Shown here in pieces: positions 1-6,569 of a stretch of 28,641 nucleotides of DNA. Source of the stretch: Caryophanales bacterium UBA4869. Lineage in GTDB: Bacteria > Bacillota_I > Bacilli_A > RFN20 > CAG-288. How positions within the stretch are numbered: position 1 is the first letter of the stretch; every line of letters starts with the position of its first letter. The position numbers and the translations under genes are program-made. Location: positions 6,862-35,502 of the forward strand of contig DHDT01000042.1 of NCBI GenBank assembly GCA_002399505.1. The letters run 5' to 3'. Below the pieces are notes generated by a model. The model did not search any database. It was not told the origin of the DNA and was given only the letters and a program-made list of their open reading frames with translations.

Positions 1-2691
1 AATTCTGTTATAGGAAGTCATAACTCCCAGAGCACCGAGCTTATAAGTATTGTTTTTAGTCTCATCCTTATAGAAACTGGCAGGTTTTCCCTTGGCAGTG
101 AACATGGCATTGAGATTTCTCAATTCCATTTCTCTGGCCTTCTGCTCATTGGTAAAGACGGCGATACCGGAACGATTGGCTTCCTGATCATTGAAGGCAG
201 CATGTTTGATGTTGACTAAGCATCCTTTTTCCTGAGCGCCTTGGACAACTGCACTGCCTACATAACCGGAAAGAATAGGATCTTCAGAATAGTATTCGCC
301 TCCGCGTCCATTGTATCCGTGACGATGAAGGTTGCCGCCAGGTCCGATGATTATCGGAAGATTCAACAGAAGAGAAGTCTCGCCGATGATGATGTTTCCA
401 TTCTCATAGGCAAGTTCCTTATTAAATGAATAAGCAAGATTAGTAGGAGAAGGAGCAGTTCTTGTTCCTAGATAGCTGTCAGCAGATCCATTGACTAAGG
501 CCTCAGAATAATCAGTGAATTTTTCTCCCTGATAAGTAGACTCATTGAGATAATGAGTGTCAGAACCGCCGGGGCCGTCATCTGCCTTGTTTCCGGCATA
601 TCCGACAGAGGAGATTCCGGCGATATTATGGAAGGCATTAGAGGCAAAACTGAGGAATTCATCAATAGAGACCTTAGAAGCCAATTCATCAAATCTCTCA
701 TCGTCAAAGGCAGCGCCTTTCAAGTCTGCCAAGGTCAAAGTAGAAGTCGTATCTCCAAACTTGACAGCGGAAGTGTCTTCTCCGGTTTTGAGAGTATAGA
801 TATCGTTCTTGAGAAGTTCCTTAAGTCTTCCAGTTGCGGTCAGGCCAAGATAATCGGAAGGGAAAGTTCCGTTCCAATCCTTCCTGGTGAAATATGTGAC
901 CTTGTCTTCCATGAAATTGTTCAAATCCATCGCATAATCGCCTTCAGTCAACTGATTGGTGATTTCTTTTCCTGTGTCAGAATAACGGAAAGTATTAGAA
1001 TCAAAATCAGACCAATTCCAACGATATACGCTATCGGCCTTGCCCTCATAGTCCATTCCGTCAGCCACTCTTTTTCCCTGATTGGCAAGAACATTGTTCA
1101 GGGCATCATGGGCATTAGAGCCTAAGGCAAAATAATAATCGCCCTGATCAAGAACAAAAGTCTTCGCCTTTGTATAGTCATAAGATGCGATATTGGACAT
1201 ATCGACATTCATGGTTATGGTCTGTGATTCATTAGGCTTAAGAGCATCGGTCTTTTCGAAATCCATCAACTGAATCGATGATTTCTCGACATTGTTTGTC
1301 TGATCGTATTCAGTATAGGGAGACTGAGCATAAAGCTGAACTGCTTTCTTGCCAGCGACTGAGCCCGTGTTCTTGACAGTGACTGTCACAGTCGCCGTCT
1401 TCTTGTCTCCGGCAATCTTGACCTCATCCAGTCTTTCTTCAAAAGTGGTATAGCTTAATCCATATCCGAAAGGATAAGTAACCTCATCTGAATATTTCCA
1501 GGTACCATCAGCAGTAGAAATAGTGTTATCGGCTTTGGTATAAGTCCCGGCTTTGGCTGTGGAGGCTCCGTCGACTTTGTTAACTATATCGTTATATCTG
1601 GTCTCATAATAACGATATCCGGAATAGATGCCTTCAGCCTCAACCAGATAGGAATTGACATTCTCGTCCGCGCTGAATTCATCGGCATTAGACCAGGCAG
1701 TCTTGCCAAAAGACTGCATAGCGGGATTGGCGAGATTGTTAACAGCGTAGACATCACCAAGATAGGCGCTGGGATTTACAGTTCCGTTAAGAACATCAGC
1801 GACACCATAGAAGCCATAGGAACCGGGATAGCCAATCCAGAGAATTGAAGAAATCTGAGGATCATCCTTCAGTTCATCGATTTCCATGGTCGTCGTGGAA
1901 TTTACCAAGACGATGACTTTTGAAAAGTTGTCTTTGGCTTCTTTGATGATTTCGCGTTCCTTATCGGACAATCCCATGATATTTCCAGTTGTTGTTTCCG
2001 GATTCAATCCCGGGACATATTCTTTAGATTCTCCGCCTGGACGTCCGACTACGACAATCGCCGCATCACCATAGGTTGAATATTCGGAATTGTAGCTGGG
2101 GTTCAGAGCCGATAATTCAGATTTGCTCAATTCGGCAACTGAATCAGTGACAGTGACATCGGAATATTCAGCCGGAGTGGCTCCGTAGCCTTTTCCTCCC
2201 CAGGTCTTGTCTTTAAAGTAGTTTTCATAGGCTTTGAACATGCTGGGATTGATCTGGAATCCACGTTGAGCAAAGGCCTCAAAGATCTTGTTTCCGTTAT
2301 CGATAGTATTCTTATCAGGAATGGAACCGCCAGAATTACCATAGACAGGAGCATAAGAACGTAATCCCATCATAGTGATCTTGCTGTCTTTCTTAAGAGG
2401 CAAAGCATTATTCTCGTTCTTCAAAAGAGCAACGGTTTCCTGACTTTCCCTGATTGAGAGCTCCTTATAGCCTTCAACAGCTTCCTTAGTCGACTTGAAC
2501 TTGCCCTTAAAATTCCAAGGGTCGGATTGATTGGCATCATCGAGTTTCTCATATCTGGTCTCGCTTGATACTGTTCCCAGTACCTGGTCCAACTGACTTG
2601 AATACTTCTCCATCATGGAACCGGCAGTGACAGAACCAGCCAAGAACAAACCTGAGATGATTGTCAATCCACGAAACAGCTTTGGATTCAT
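1..2691 (-). CDS. Exported beta-glycosidase, GH3, circularly permuted domain order (partial, C-terminus beyond window)
   Basis: Open for 897 codons from the start at 2691 to the window edge. The N-terminus has one hydrophobic segment (about residues 8-24), so the enzyme is probably secreted or membrane-anchored. The domains run in reverse of classical GH3. First comes the GH3 C-terminal alpha/beta sandwich (LLKNENNALPL at 89-99, YPFGYGLSYTTFE from 406), then a fibronectin-III-like domain (VTVTVKNTGSVAG). Only then comes the TIM barrel, with DDGPGG at 704-709, YYSEDP near 800-805, the Lys-His pair at 829-830 and MTSYNRI at 891-897. The catalytic Asp should lie about 30 residues further on, outside the window. 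The likely role is release of glucose from beta-glucosides outside the membrane; the exact linkage cannot be read. The start at 2691 has GGAG six bases upstream; an in-frame ATG at 2703 has no such site. Kinase and regulator genes lie upstream on the same strand. Confidence 0.88.
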   Translation of the reverse strand, partial: MNPKLFRGLTIISGLFLAGSVTAGSMMEKYSSQLDQVLGTVSSETRYEKLDDANQSDPWNFKGKFKSTKEAVEGYKELSIRESQETVALLKNENNALPLKKDSKITMMGLRSYAPVYGNSGGSIPDKNTIDNGNKIFEAFAQRGFQINPSMFKAYENYFKDKTWGGKGYGATPAEYSDVTVTDSVAELSKSELSALNPSYNSEYSTYGDAAIVVVGRPGGESKEYVPGLNPETTTGNIMGLSDKEREIIKEAKDNFSKVIVLVNSTTTMEIDELKDDPQISSILWIGYPGSYGFYGVADVLNGTVNPSAYLGDVYAVNNLANPAMQSFGKTAWSNADEFSADENVNSYLVEAEGIYSGYRYYETRYNDIVNKVDGASTAKAGTYTKADNTISTADGTWKYSDEVTYPFGYGLSYTTFEERLDEVKIAGDKKTATVTVTVKNTGSVAGKKAVQLYAQSPYTEYDQTNNVEKSSIQLMDFEKTDALKPNESQTITMNVDMSNIASYDYTKAKTFVLDQGDYYFALGSNAHDALNNVLANQGKRVADGMDYEGKADSVYRWNWSDFDSNTFRYSDTGKEITNQLTEGDYAMDLNNFMEDKVTYFTRKDWNGTFPSDYLGLTATGRLKELLKNDIYTLKTGEDTSAVKFGDTTSTLTLADLKGAAFDDERFDELASKVSIDEFLSFASNAFHNIAGISSVGYAGNKADDGPGGSDTHYLNESTYQGEKFTDYSEALVNGSADSYLGTRTAPSPTNLAYSFNKELAYENGNIIIGETSLLLNLPIIIGPGGNLHRHGYNGRGGEYYSEDPILSGYVGSAVVQGAQEKGCLVNIKHAAFNDQEANRSGIAVFTNEQKAREMELRNLNAMFTAKGKPASFYKDETKNNTYKLGALGVMTSYNRI

Positions 2692-2851
2692 GTGAATCTC
2701 CATTTCTGTCAGAAAGCGATAAAAGTAAGGGCTTTCAGGCAGCAATCACTCTAGCATTCACACTGTAAAGAACTATTCAAGTTGACAAATATTGTCGGTT
2801 TTCGTGACACATTCAGTTTGAAAAGAAGGTAACTGGGAGTCAGAAAGAGTC

Positions 2852-4150
2852 TTATTTCAAAGAGGGGACAGGAATAAGAATCGAGAGATAGAACACGTCG
2901 TCTTTCTGCTCCATCTTCAGCTGTCCCTGATATTTTTCAACCAGATACAAAATTGATTTAGAACCATATCCATGATTGATTTCATCTTTCTTCGATGAGA
3001 TGGGAAGACCGTTTTTGCCAAACTGCAGTAAACTATGACAATAGTTCTCTTCTTGGATAATGACAAAGCCTTTTTGCAGATAAGTCCGCATCTTAATCAA
3101 TCTGAATTCGCCTTCTTCTTTTTCACAGGCTTCAATGGCATTGTCAAGAATGTTACCGAAAAGTGAGGTGATATCGGATTTATTCATGAAGCTTAAGGAA
3201 GTGCCATCGATAATATAAGTGAATCTGATCTTATTGGATGTACAAAGGAGTGATTTCTGAGTGATGACGATATCCATTGCCTGATTGCCAGTCTTGGCAA
3301 TATCGGAATAAATATCGATGCTCTTTTCTATTTCCTTTGCTGATTCAGTCCGGTCTTCCAAAGACATGCTCCTCATCGACATCAGCTGATTTTTCATATC
3401 GTGGAACTTCAGGTTGATAATATCCGTAGTCTCTTTGGAGAGTTCCTGCTGTTTAGCCTGAAGACTCAGCATATTCTCCAAATTGTTTTTCTCATTAGTG
3501 AGATTTCTTTCATTGATGACAAGATCAGACAGGTAGGGATAACCTAGCATGATAGTCAAAGTCAGAAGAGCGACTAAGGTCGTATATAGACGATAACTGA
3601 TGTTCCACTCAGTGACTGACTGAGACAAGAACATCGTGGCAACTACAACAATTGATGCAAAGACAAAAGACCAGAGCTGCCTTTTGTTGAATGTTATCTT
3701 TATTTTCATCTTGAGAAGACATAAGAGGAAAACTCCATATACCACGATGTAGACGAAATACTTGATAAGAAGGAGCCAGGCCTTTTCTATCTGTCCGACA
3801 TTGGGAATAAGATCATAGATAACGCCTAAGATATTCCAGCTCACATGCTGTAAAGCCCAGGCCGCAACACTGGATAAAAGAATCGGAAATATCTTTTCGT
3901 CATATAGAAAAAGCCCTAAGACAAAAACAATCGACATGACTATCAGATAAGTATAGTTAAAACCGAATAATGAAAGATTGGGAAGATAGTAGCAGGGGAA
4001 GCCAACTGCTGCTCCAACTAAAGCCCTAACCCAGAATAGTTTTCTTTTCTTTGCATAGAAAAGAACAATCAGCATGGCAATATATAATTCCAGGAAGAAA
4101 CTATACTGACCCCAAAGAATGATGACTCCGATTAAATTGTTTTCGTTCAT
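2852..4150 (-). CDS. GHKL-type sensor histidine kinase (AgrC/NatK-like)
   Basis: A 432-residue membrane sensor kinase. About six to seven hydrophobic segments fill residues 8-210. A coiled linker (about 211-245, rich in N, E, K, L) leads to the dimerisation helix with the phospho-acceptor motif FHDMKNQL (His250). The N-box is NILDNAIEACE (Asn333, Asn337) and the glycine motif is GYGSKSI (394-400). This arrangement is typical of AgrC/VirS-like kinases that sense peptides, metabolites or envelope state. Its start overlaps the stop of the response regulator by four bases (ATGA), so the two are translationally coupled and form one two-component system. No precursor gene for a signal peptide is visible nearby, so the stimulus is unknown. 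The next gene on this strand, an exported GH3 enzyme, is 160 bases downstream. Confidence 0.9.
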   Translation of the reverse strand: MNENNLIGVIILWGQYSFFLELYIAMLIVLFYAKKRKLFWVRALVGAAVGFPCYYLPNLSLFGFNYTYLIVMSIVFVLGLFLYDEKIFPILLSSVAAWALQHVSWNILGVIYDLIPNVGQIEKAWLLLIKYFVYIVVYGVFLLCLLKMKIKITFNKRQLWSFVFASIVVVATMFLSQSVTEWNISYRLYTTLVALLTLTIMLGYPYLSDLVINERNLTNEKNNLENMLSLQAKQQELSKETTDIINLKFHDMKNQLMSMRSMSLEDRTESAKEIEKSIDIYSDIAKTGNQAMDIVITQKSLLCTSNKIRFTYIIDGTSLSFMNKSDITSLFGNILDNAIEACEKEEGEFRLIKMRTYLQKGFVIIQEENYCHSLLQFGKNGLPISSKKDEINHGYGSKSILYLVEKYQGQLKMEQKDDVFYLSILIPVPSLK

Positions 4151-4872
4151 GCTTTAGGTAAGAAGCTCTCTGAATAAACTGAATTAAGTTTAATCATGAC
4201 TTCCTTTCTGTGAGAACGACTGACGATAATTCGACTATCATCTTCCATTATCAGAACTTCCCCCTGTACCGACTTAACCTTTTTAATATTGACCAGACAG
4301 CCGGAATTGCATTTGAAGAAAATTTCTTCACTGATGATCTTCTCAATTTTTGTCAGAGAAAAACGAAATACAACGTCAGGTTCATCGACAAGGTGAATAC
4401 ATACATCATGTTTGATCATCTCAAAGAATAGAACATCTTCAGCCTTGAATTTTCTGACAGCACCATGAATATTCAAAACAAACTCGCTGTTCTTCGAAGA
4501 AAGAACAGTCTTTTCAACCCGAGACATAGCTAGGGAAAAATCTGCATAGGTCATCGGCTTAAGAATAAAATCCAAGGCCTCAACCTTATAGCCTTCAATA
4601 GCATATTGCGGAAGATTAGTGACAAAAATCAAAACAGTGTTGAATCCAGTCTTTCTCAGCTTGACTGCCGTCTCCATTCCGTTGATGCCAGGCATATCAA
4701 TATCCATAAAGGCCAAATCAAATAATGAAAGATTGCTCTCTAAAAAATCAAATCCGCTAGTAAAGGAAGTGACCTCAAAAATAATTTCTTTTTCAGAACA
4801 ATAGCGCTTGATCATTCCTATAGTGAGATCAATCTGTTTCTCTTCGTTTTCAATAATTGCGATTCTAAGCAT
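4147..4872 (-). CDS. LytTR-family response regulator
   Basis: A 241-residue regulator with a receiver domain (about 1-120) and a C-terminal LytTR DNA-binding domain (about 133-236). The receiver shows the phospho-acceptor Asp57 in FMDIDMPG, Thr85 in FVTN and Lys105 in LKP. The acidic pocket reads IIENEEKQ, with Asn9 where AgrA-like proteins usually have Asp, so metal binding may be slightly altered. LytTR proteins bind short direct repeats at promoters and are normally activated by a cognate GHKL kinase, here encoded immediately downstream with a four-base overlap. No Shine-Dalgarno sequence precedes the ATG. A good promoter instead ends six bases before it, which suggests a leaderless transcript. 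The likely target is its own operon or the GH3 gene, but this is inference. Confidence 0.92.
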   Translation of the reverse strand: MLRIAIIENEEKQIDLTIGMIKRYCSEKEIIFEVTSFTSGFDFLESNLSLFDLAFMDIDMPGINGMETAVKLRKTGFNTVLIFVTNLPQYAIEGYKVEALDFILKPMTYADFSLAMSRVEKTVLSSKNSEFVLNIHGAVRKFKAEDVLFFEMIKHDVCIHLVDEPDVVFRFSLTKIEKIISEEIFFKCNSGCLVNIKKVKSVQGEVLIMEDDSRIIVSRSHRKEVMIKLNSVYSESFLPKA

Positions 4873-4878
4873 ATTTTC

Positions 4879-4907
4879 ATTTTACTTTGCAGTAAGCATA
4901 TAGTCAA
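4879..4907 (-). promoter_or_regulatory. Promoter of the LytTR regulator/kinase operon, possibly leaderless
   Basis: On the minus strand TTGACT (4907-4902) and TAAAAT (4884-4879) are separated by exactly 17 bases. The -10 box ends six bases before the ATG at 4872, so transcription would begin at or next to the start codon. The intervening bases contain no ribosome binding site. This is seen by eye only; a weaker box pair (TTTATT-17-TATTAT) further upstream could instead give a conventional leader. Confidence 0.4.
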
Positions 4908-5260
4908 ACAAGTTATAGAGTTTTGAAATGATGACTGAAAAATTATATAAACAAGAAATATACGTATAATATCTCACTTATGATATTTAATAAATTATAC
5001 CTATATAAATTTTACTTCATTAATTTCCATCTTCATTTTTAAAATAAAAAACGGCGTTATCAATTGCTATTGTTCTTCTCAGTTTCTTTAAAGTATTAAC
5101 TATTTATGCAATGAATAAACCATGCCTTCTCAAATAATCTCCTTATTGGGAAAAGACAAAAAACAGCAAAAACAAACTTGTTTTTTTACAATTTATCCTT
5201 GTTGTTTATCGAATAAAATATGTAAAACCCTCCATATCTATGGGCAAAATCAAATAAAAC
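4908..5260. other. AT-rich spacer without a recognisable gene
   Basis: About 350 very AT-rich bases between the regulator promoter and the tRNA promoter. The only open frame of note (from 5122) runs into the tRNA gene, has no ribosome binding site and resembles no family. No small peptide gene suited to partner the Agr-like kinase was found on either strand. Confidence 0.6.
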
Positions 5261-5289
5261 TTGCAAAAACGAGTCTCAGACACTATACT
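5261..5289 (+). promoter_or_regulatory. Promoter of the initiator tRNA gene
   Basis: TTGCAA (5261-5266) and TATACT (5284-5289) are spaced by 17 bases. They lie 19 bases upstream of the mature tRNA 5' end, which fits a short RNase P-processed leader. Confidence 0.7.
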
Positions 5290-5308
5290 TATAAGGCTGT
5301 AAATATAT

Positions 5309-5383
5309 CGCGGGGTAGAGCAGTGGTAGCTCGTCAGGCTCATAACCTGGAGGTCGCAAGTCCGAATCTTGTCCCCGCCACCA
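5309..5383 (+). tRNA. Initiator tRNA-fMet (CAU) with unusual bases
   Basis: A 75-base cloverleaf with encoded CCA. The acceptor is CGCGGGG/CCCCGCC with an unpaired first position (C1 opposite C72), and the D-stem GAGC/GCTC contains the A11:U24 pair. Both features mark initiator rather than elongator tRNA-Met. The anticodon loop is CTCATAA with CAT at 5341-5343. The anticodon stem TCAGG/CCTGG has A29:U41 in place of one of the three conserved G:C pairs of bacterial initiators. The T-loop TCCGAAT has C at position 55, where almost all bacterial tRNAs have U (converted to pseudouridine). Its own promoter lies upstream and a terminator downstream. Confidence 0.93.
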
Positions 5384-5393
5384 TGTAAATAAT

Positions 5394-5420
5394 CTCCGTC
5401 TCAACTGACGGAGTTTTTTT
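5394..5420 (+). terminator. Rho-independent terminator after tRNA-fMet
   Basis: A perfect 7-bp stem CTCCGTC/GACGGAG with a six-base loop is followed by seven T. It begins 10 bases after the tRNA CCA end. Confidence 0.88.
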
Positions 5421-5430
5421 GTTTCACAAG

Positions 5431-5454
5431 AAAAGCCGCTTTAACGCGGCTTTT
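5431..5454 (-). terminator. Terminator of the degV gene (bidirectional shape)
   Basis: A 9-bp stem AAAAGCCGC/GCGGCTTTT with a six-base loop lies just downstream of the degV stop. The flanking A and T runs let it work in either direction, but the tRNA side already has its own terminator. Confidence 0.75.
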
Positions 5455-5473
5455 CATTCTTCATTGAATTTTA

Positions 5474-6361
5474 TTAATTGGAACGTTTCTTTCCCCAGAA
5501 AAACAAAGCGACTGTTCCAGGTCCGGTGTGAGCACCGATAGTAGTTCCGACTGAATAGATCTCAACTTTTCCTTTGAGATTAGGGAAATTTGTTTCAACC
5601 ATTTCAGCAACCGGTTTTGCCAAGTCCATGCAATCAGACTCAGAAATATAGCATTTATCAGCATACTGAAGACCGTCATCGGCGAATTCAGTCATCTTTT
5701 TGAAAATAGCCTTCTCGACATTCTTGATTCCTCTGATCTTTTCACGAGGCACCAAGTGGCCCTGCTCATCCATATTGAGGAGAGGGCAGATATGAAGCAT
5801 AGTCCCCAAGAATCCGGAGGCCTTGCTGATTCTTCCGCCTTTGACGTAATACTTCAAATCGGTAGAGAAGAACCAATGATGAAGTCTGAGCTTGTTGTCT
5901 TCGGCAAAAGCTCTGACTTCATCGATAGCTTTGCCTTCGTCTCTCAAATCTGCAAGTTTATCCATCAATAACCCGTATCCCGATGAGGCGCCCAGAGAAT
6001 CGACAATATAAATCTTTCTGCCGGGGAATTGTTCTTCCAAGATAGATTTGGCCGTACAGGCTGAATTATAGACTCCTGATAAACCAGAAGATAAGGAAAT
6101 ATGAAGAATATCTTTTCCTTCTTCTAAGAAAGGCTTGAAATAATTGACGAATTCACCGACAGATAACTGAGAAGTCTTGGTATCGGCACCATCAGCCATA
6201 GCCTGATAGAAATCATGAAAAGGAACAGTCTTGCCAAAATCATCAGTGTATTCTTTTCCATTAATGAAGAAATGGAACAACGCTACTTTAATATCTCTTT
6301 CCTGATAATGTTCGTAAGTGAGATCACTAGTCGAACAGCAACTGAGAATGAAATCCGCCAT
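5474..6361 (-). CDS. DegV-family fatty-acid-binding protein (FakB-like)
   Basis: A 295-residue two-domain DegV protein, full length for the family. Recognisable parts are the N-terminal strand ending STSD, KTSQLSV (about 62-68), the SSGLSGVY loop (91-98), DSLGASSG (121-128), VKGGRISK (Arg177) and the C-terminal GAHTGPGTVA (His278, Thr279). In characterised FakB proteins these positions bind the carboxylate of a fatty acid and present it to the kinase FakA. The inferred role is therefore exogenous fatty-acid activation for phospholipid synthesis; no fakA is in the window and the ligand cannot be read. GGAGG lies six bases before the ATG at 6361. It is transcribed divergently from pflB, and its leader carries an 18-base inverted repeat. 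Confidence 0.92.
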   Translation of the reverse strand: MADFILSCCSTSDLTYEHYQERDIKVALFHFFINGKEYTDDFGKTVPFHDFYQAMADGADTKTSQLSVGEFVNYFKPFLEEGKDILHISLSSGLSGVYNSACTAKSILEEQFPGRKIYIVDSLGASSGYGLLMDKLADLRDEGKAIDEVRAFAEDNKLRLHHWFFSTDLKYYVKGGRISKASGFLGTMLHICPLLNMDEQGHLVPREKIRGIKNVEKAIFKKMTEFADDGLQYADKCYISESDCMDLAKPVAEMVETNFPNLKGKVEIYSVGTTIGAHTGPGTVALFFWGKKRSN

Positions 6362-6376
6362 TTATTTCCTCCATCT

Positions 6377-6394
6377 GCGAAAATGTGTTTTCGC
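6377..6394. promoter_or_regulatory. Inverted repeat in the degV leader
   Basis: Perfect 7-bp arms GCGAAAA and TTTTCGC flank TGTG. The element lies between the presumed degV transcription start and its Shine-Dalgarno sequence, so it could be a repressor operator or an RNA hairpin near the ribosome site. Confidence 0.4.
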
Positions 6395-6402
6395 TACCAT
6401 TT

Positions 6403-6430
6403 AGTTTACACTGACAAAAGAAAAAAGCAA
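6403..6430 (-). promoter_or_regulatory. Possible degV promoter
   Basis: On the minus strand TTGCTT (6430-6425) and TAAACT (6408-6403) are spaced by 16 bases. The match to consensus is moderate. Confidence 0.3.
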
Positions 6431-6435
6431 AGTAA

Positions 6436-6449
6436 GTAAAACGTTTATA
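6436..6449. promoter_or_regulatory. LacI/CcpA-type operator-like sequence between degV and pflB
   Basis: GTAAAACGTTTATA contains the AAACGTTT core typical of LacI-family and catabolite-responsive operators. It lies just upstream of the proposed degV -35 box and about 85 bases before the pflB -10 box. The same core recurs at the cellobiose phosphorylase promoter, with a close variant (AATCGTTT) at the sugar-binding lipoprotein promoter. Confidence 0.35.
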
Positions 6450-6529
6450 TAGCATTTATCGCATATTTGGTTTTGTTTTAAAACTAATCAAAAGAAAGCG
6501 GTTCGTTTTACCACATAAGATGGTGATTC

Positions 6530-6538
6530 TGTTATAAA
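6530..6538 (+). promoter_or_regulatory. Extended -10 promoter element of pflB
   Basis: TGT followed by TATAAA (6533-6538) is an extended -10 element 31 bases before the pflB ATG. No good -35 box lies at 16-18 bases, which fits extended -10 or activator-dependent use. Confidence 0.35.
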
Positions 6539-6569
6539 ATCTACAACGTGAAATTGGGGGCTATCAATC

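Noticed and set aside
553..1125. 190-residue plus-strand open frame opposite the GH3 gene
   Set aside because: It lies wholly antisense to a clear GH3 coding frame, has no ribosome site and no family resemblance.
2692..2851. Possible LytTR direct repeats (TGAAT-containing) or a small peptide gene before GH3
   Set aside because: The repeats are unevenly spaced (36 and 19 bases) and degenerate; the short frames have no ribosome site.
5122..5388. 88-residue open frame across the tRNA-fMet gene
   Set aside because: It overlaps the tRNA and its promoter, so coding is implausible.
6474..6483. GTTTTAAAAC palindrome upstream of pflB as a Rex or FNR site
   Set aside because: It is a simple AT palindrome and matches neither the Rex (TTGTGAA...TTCACAA) nor the FNR (TTGAT...ATCAA) pattern.
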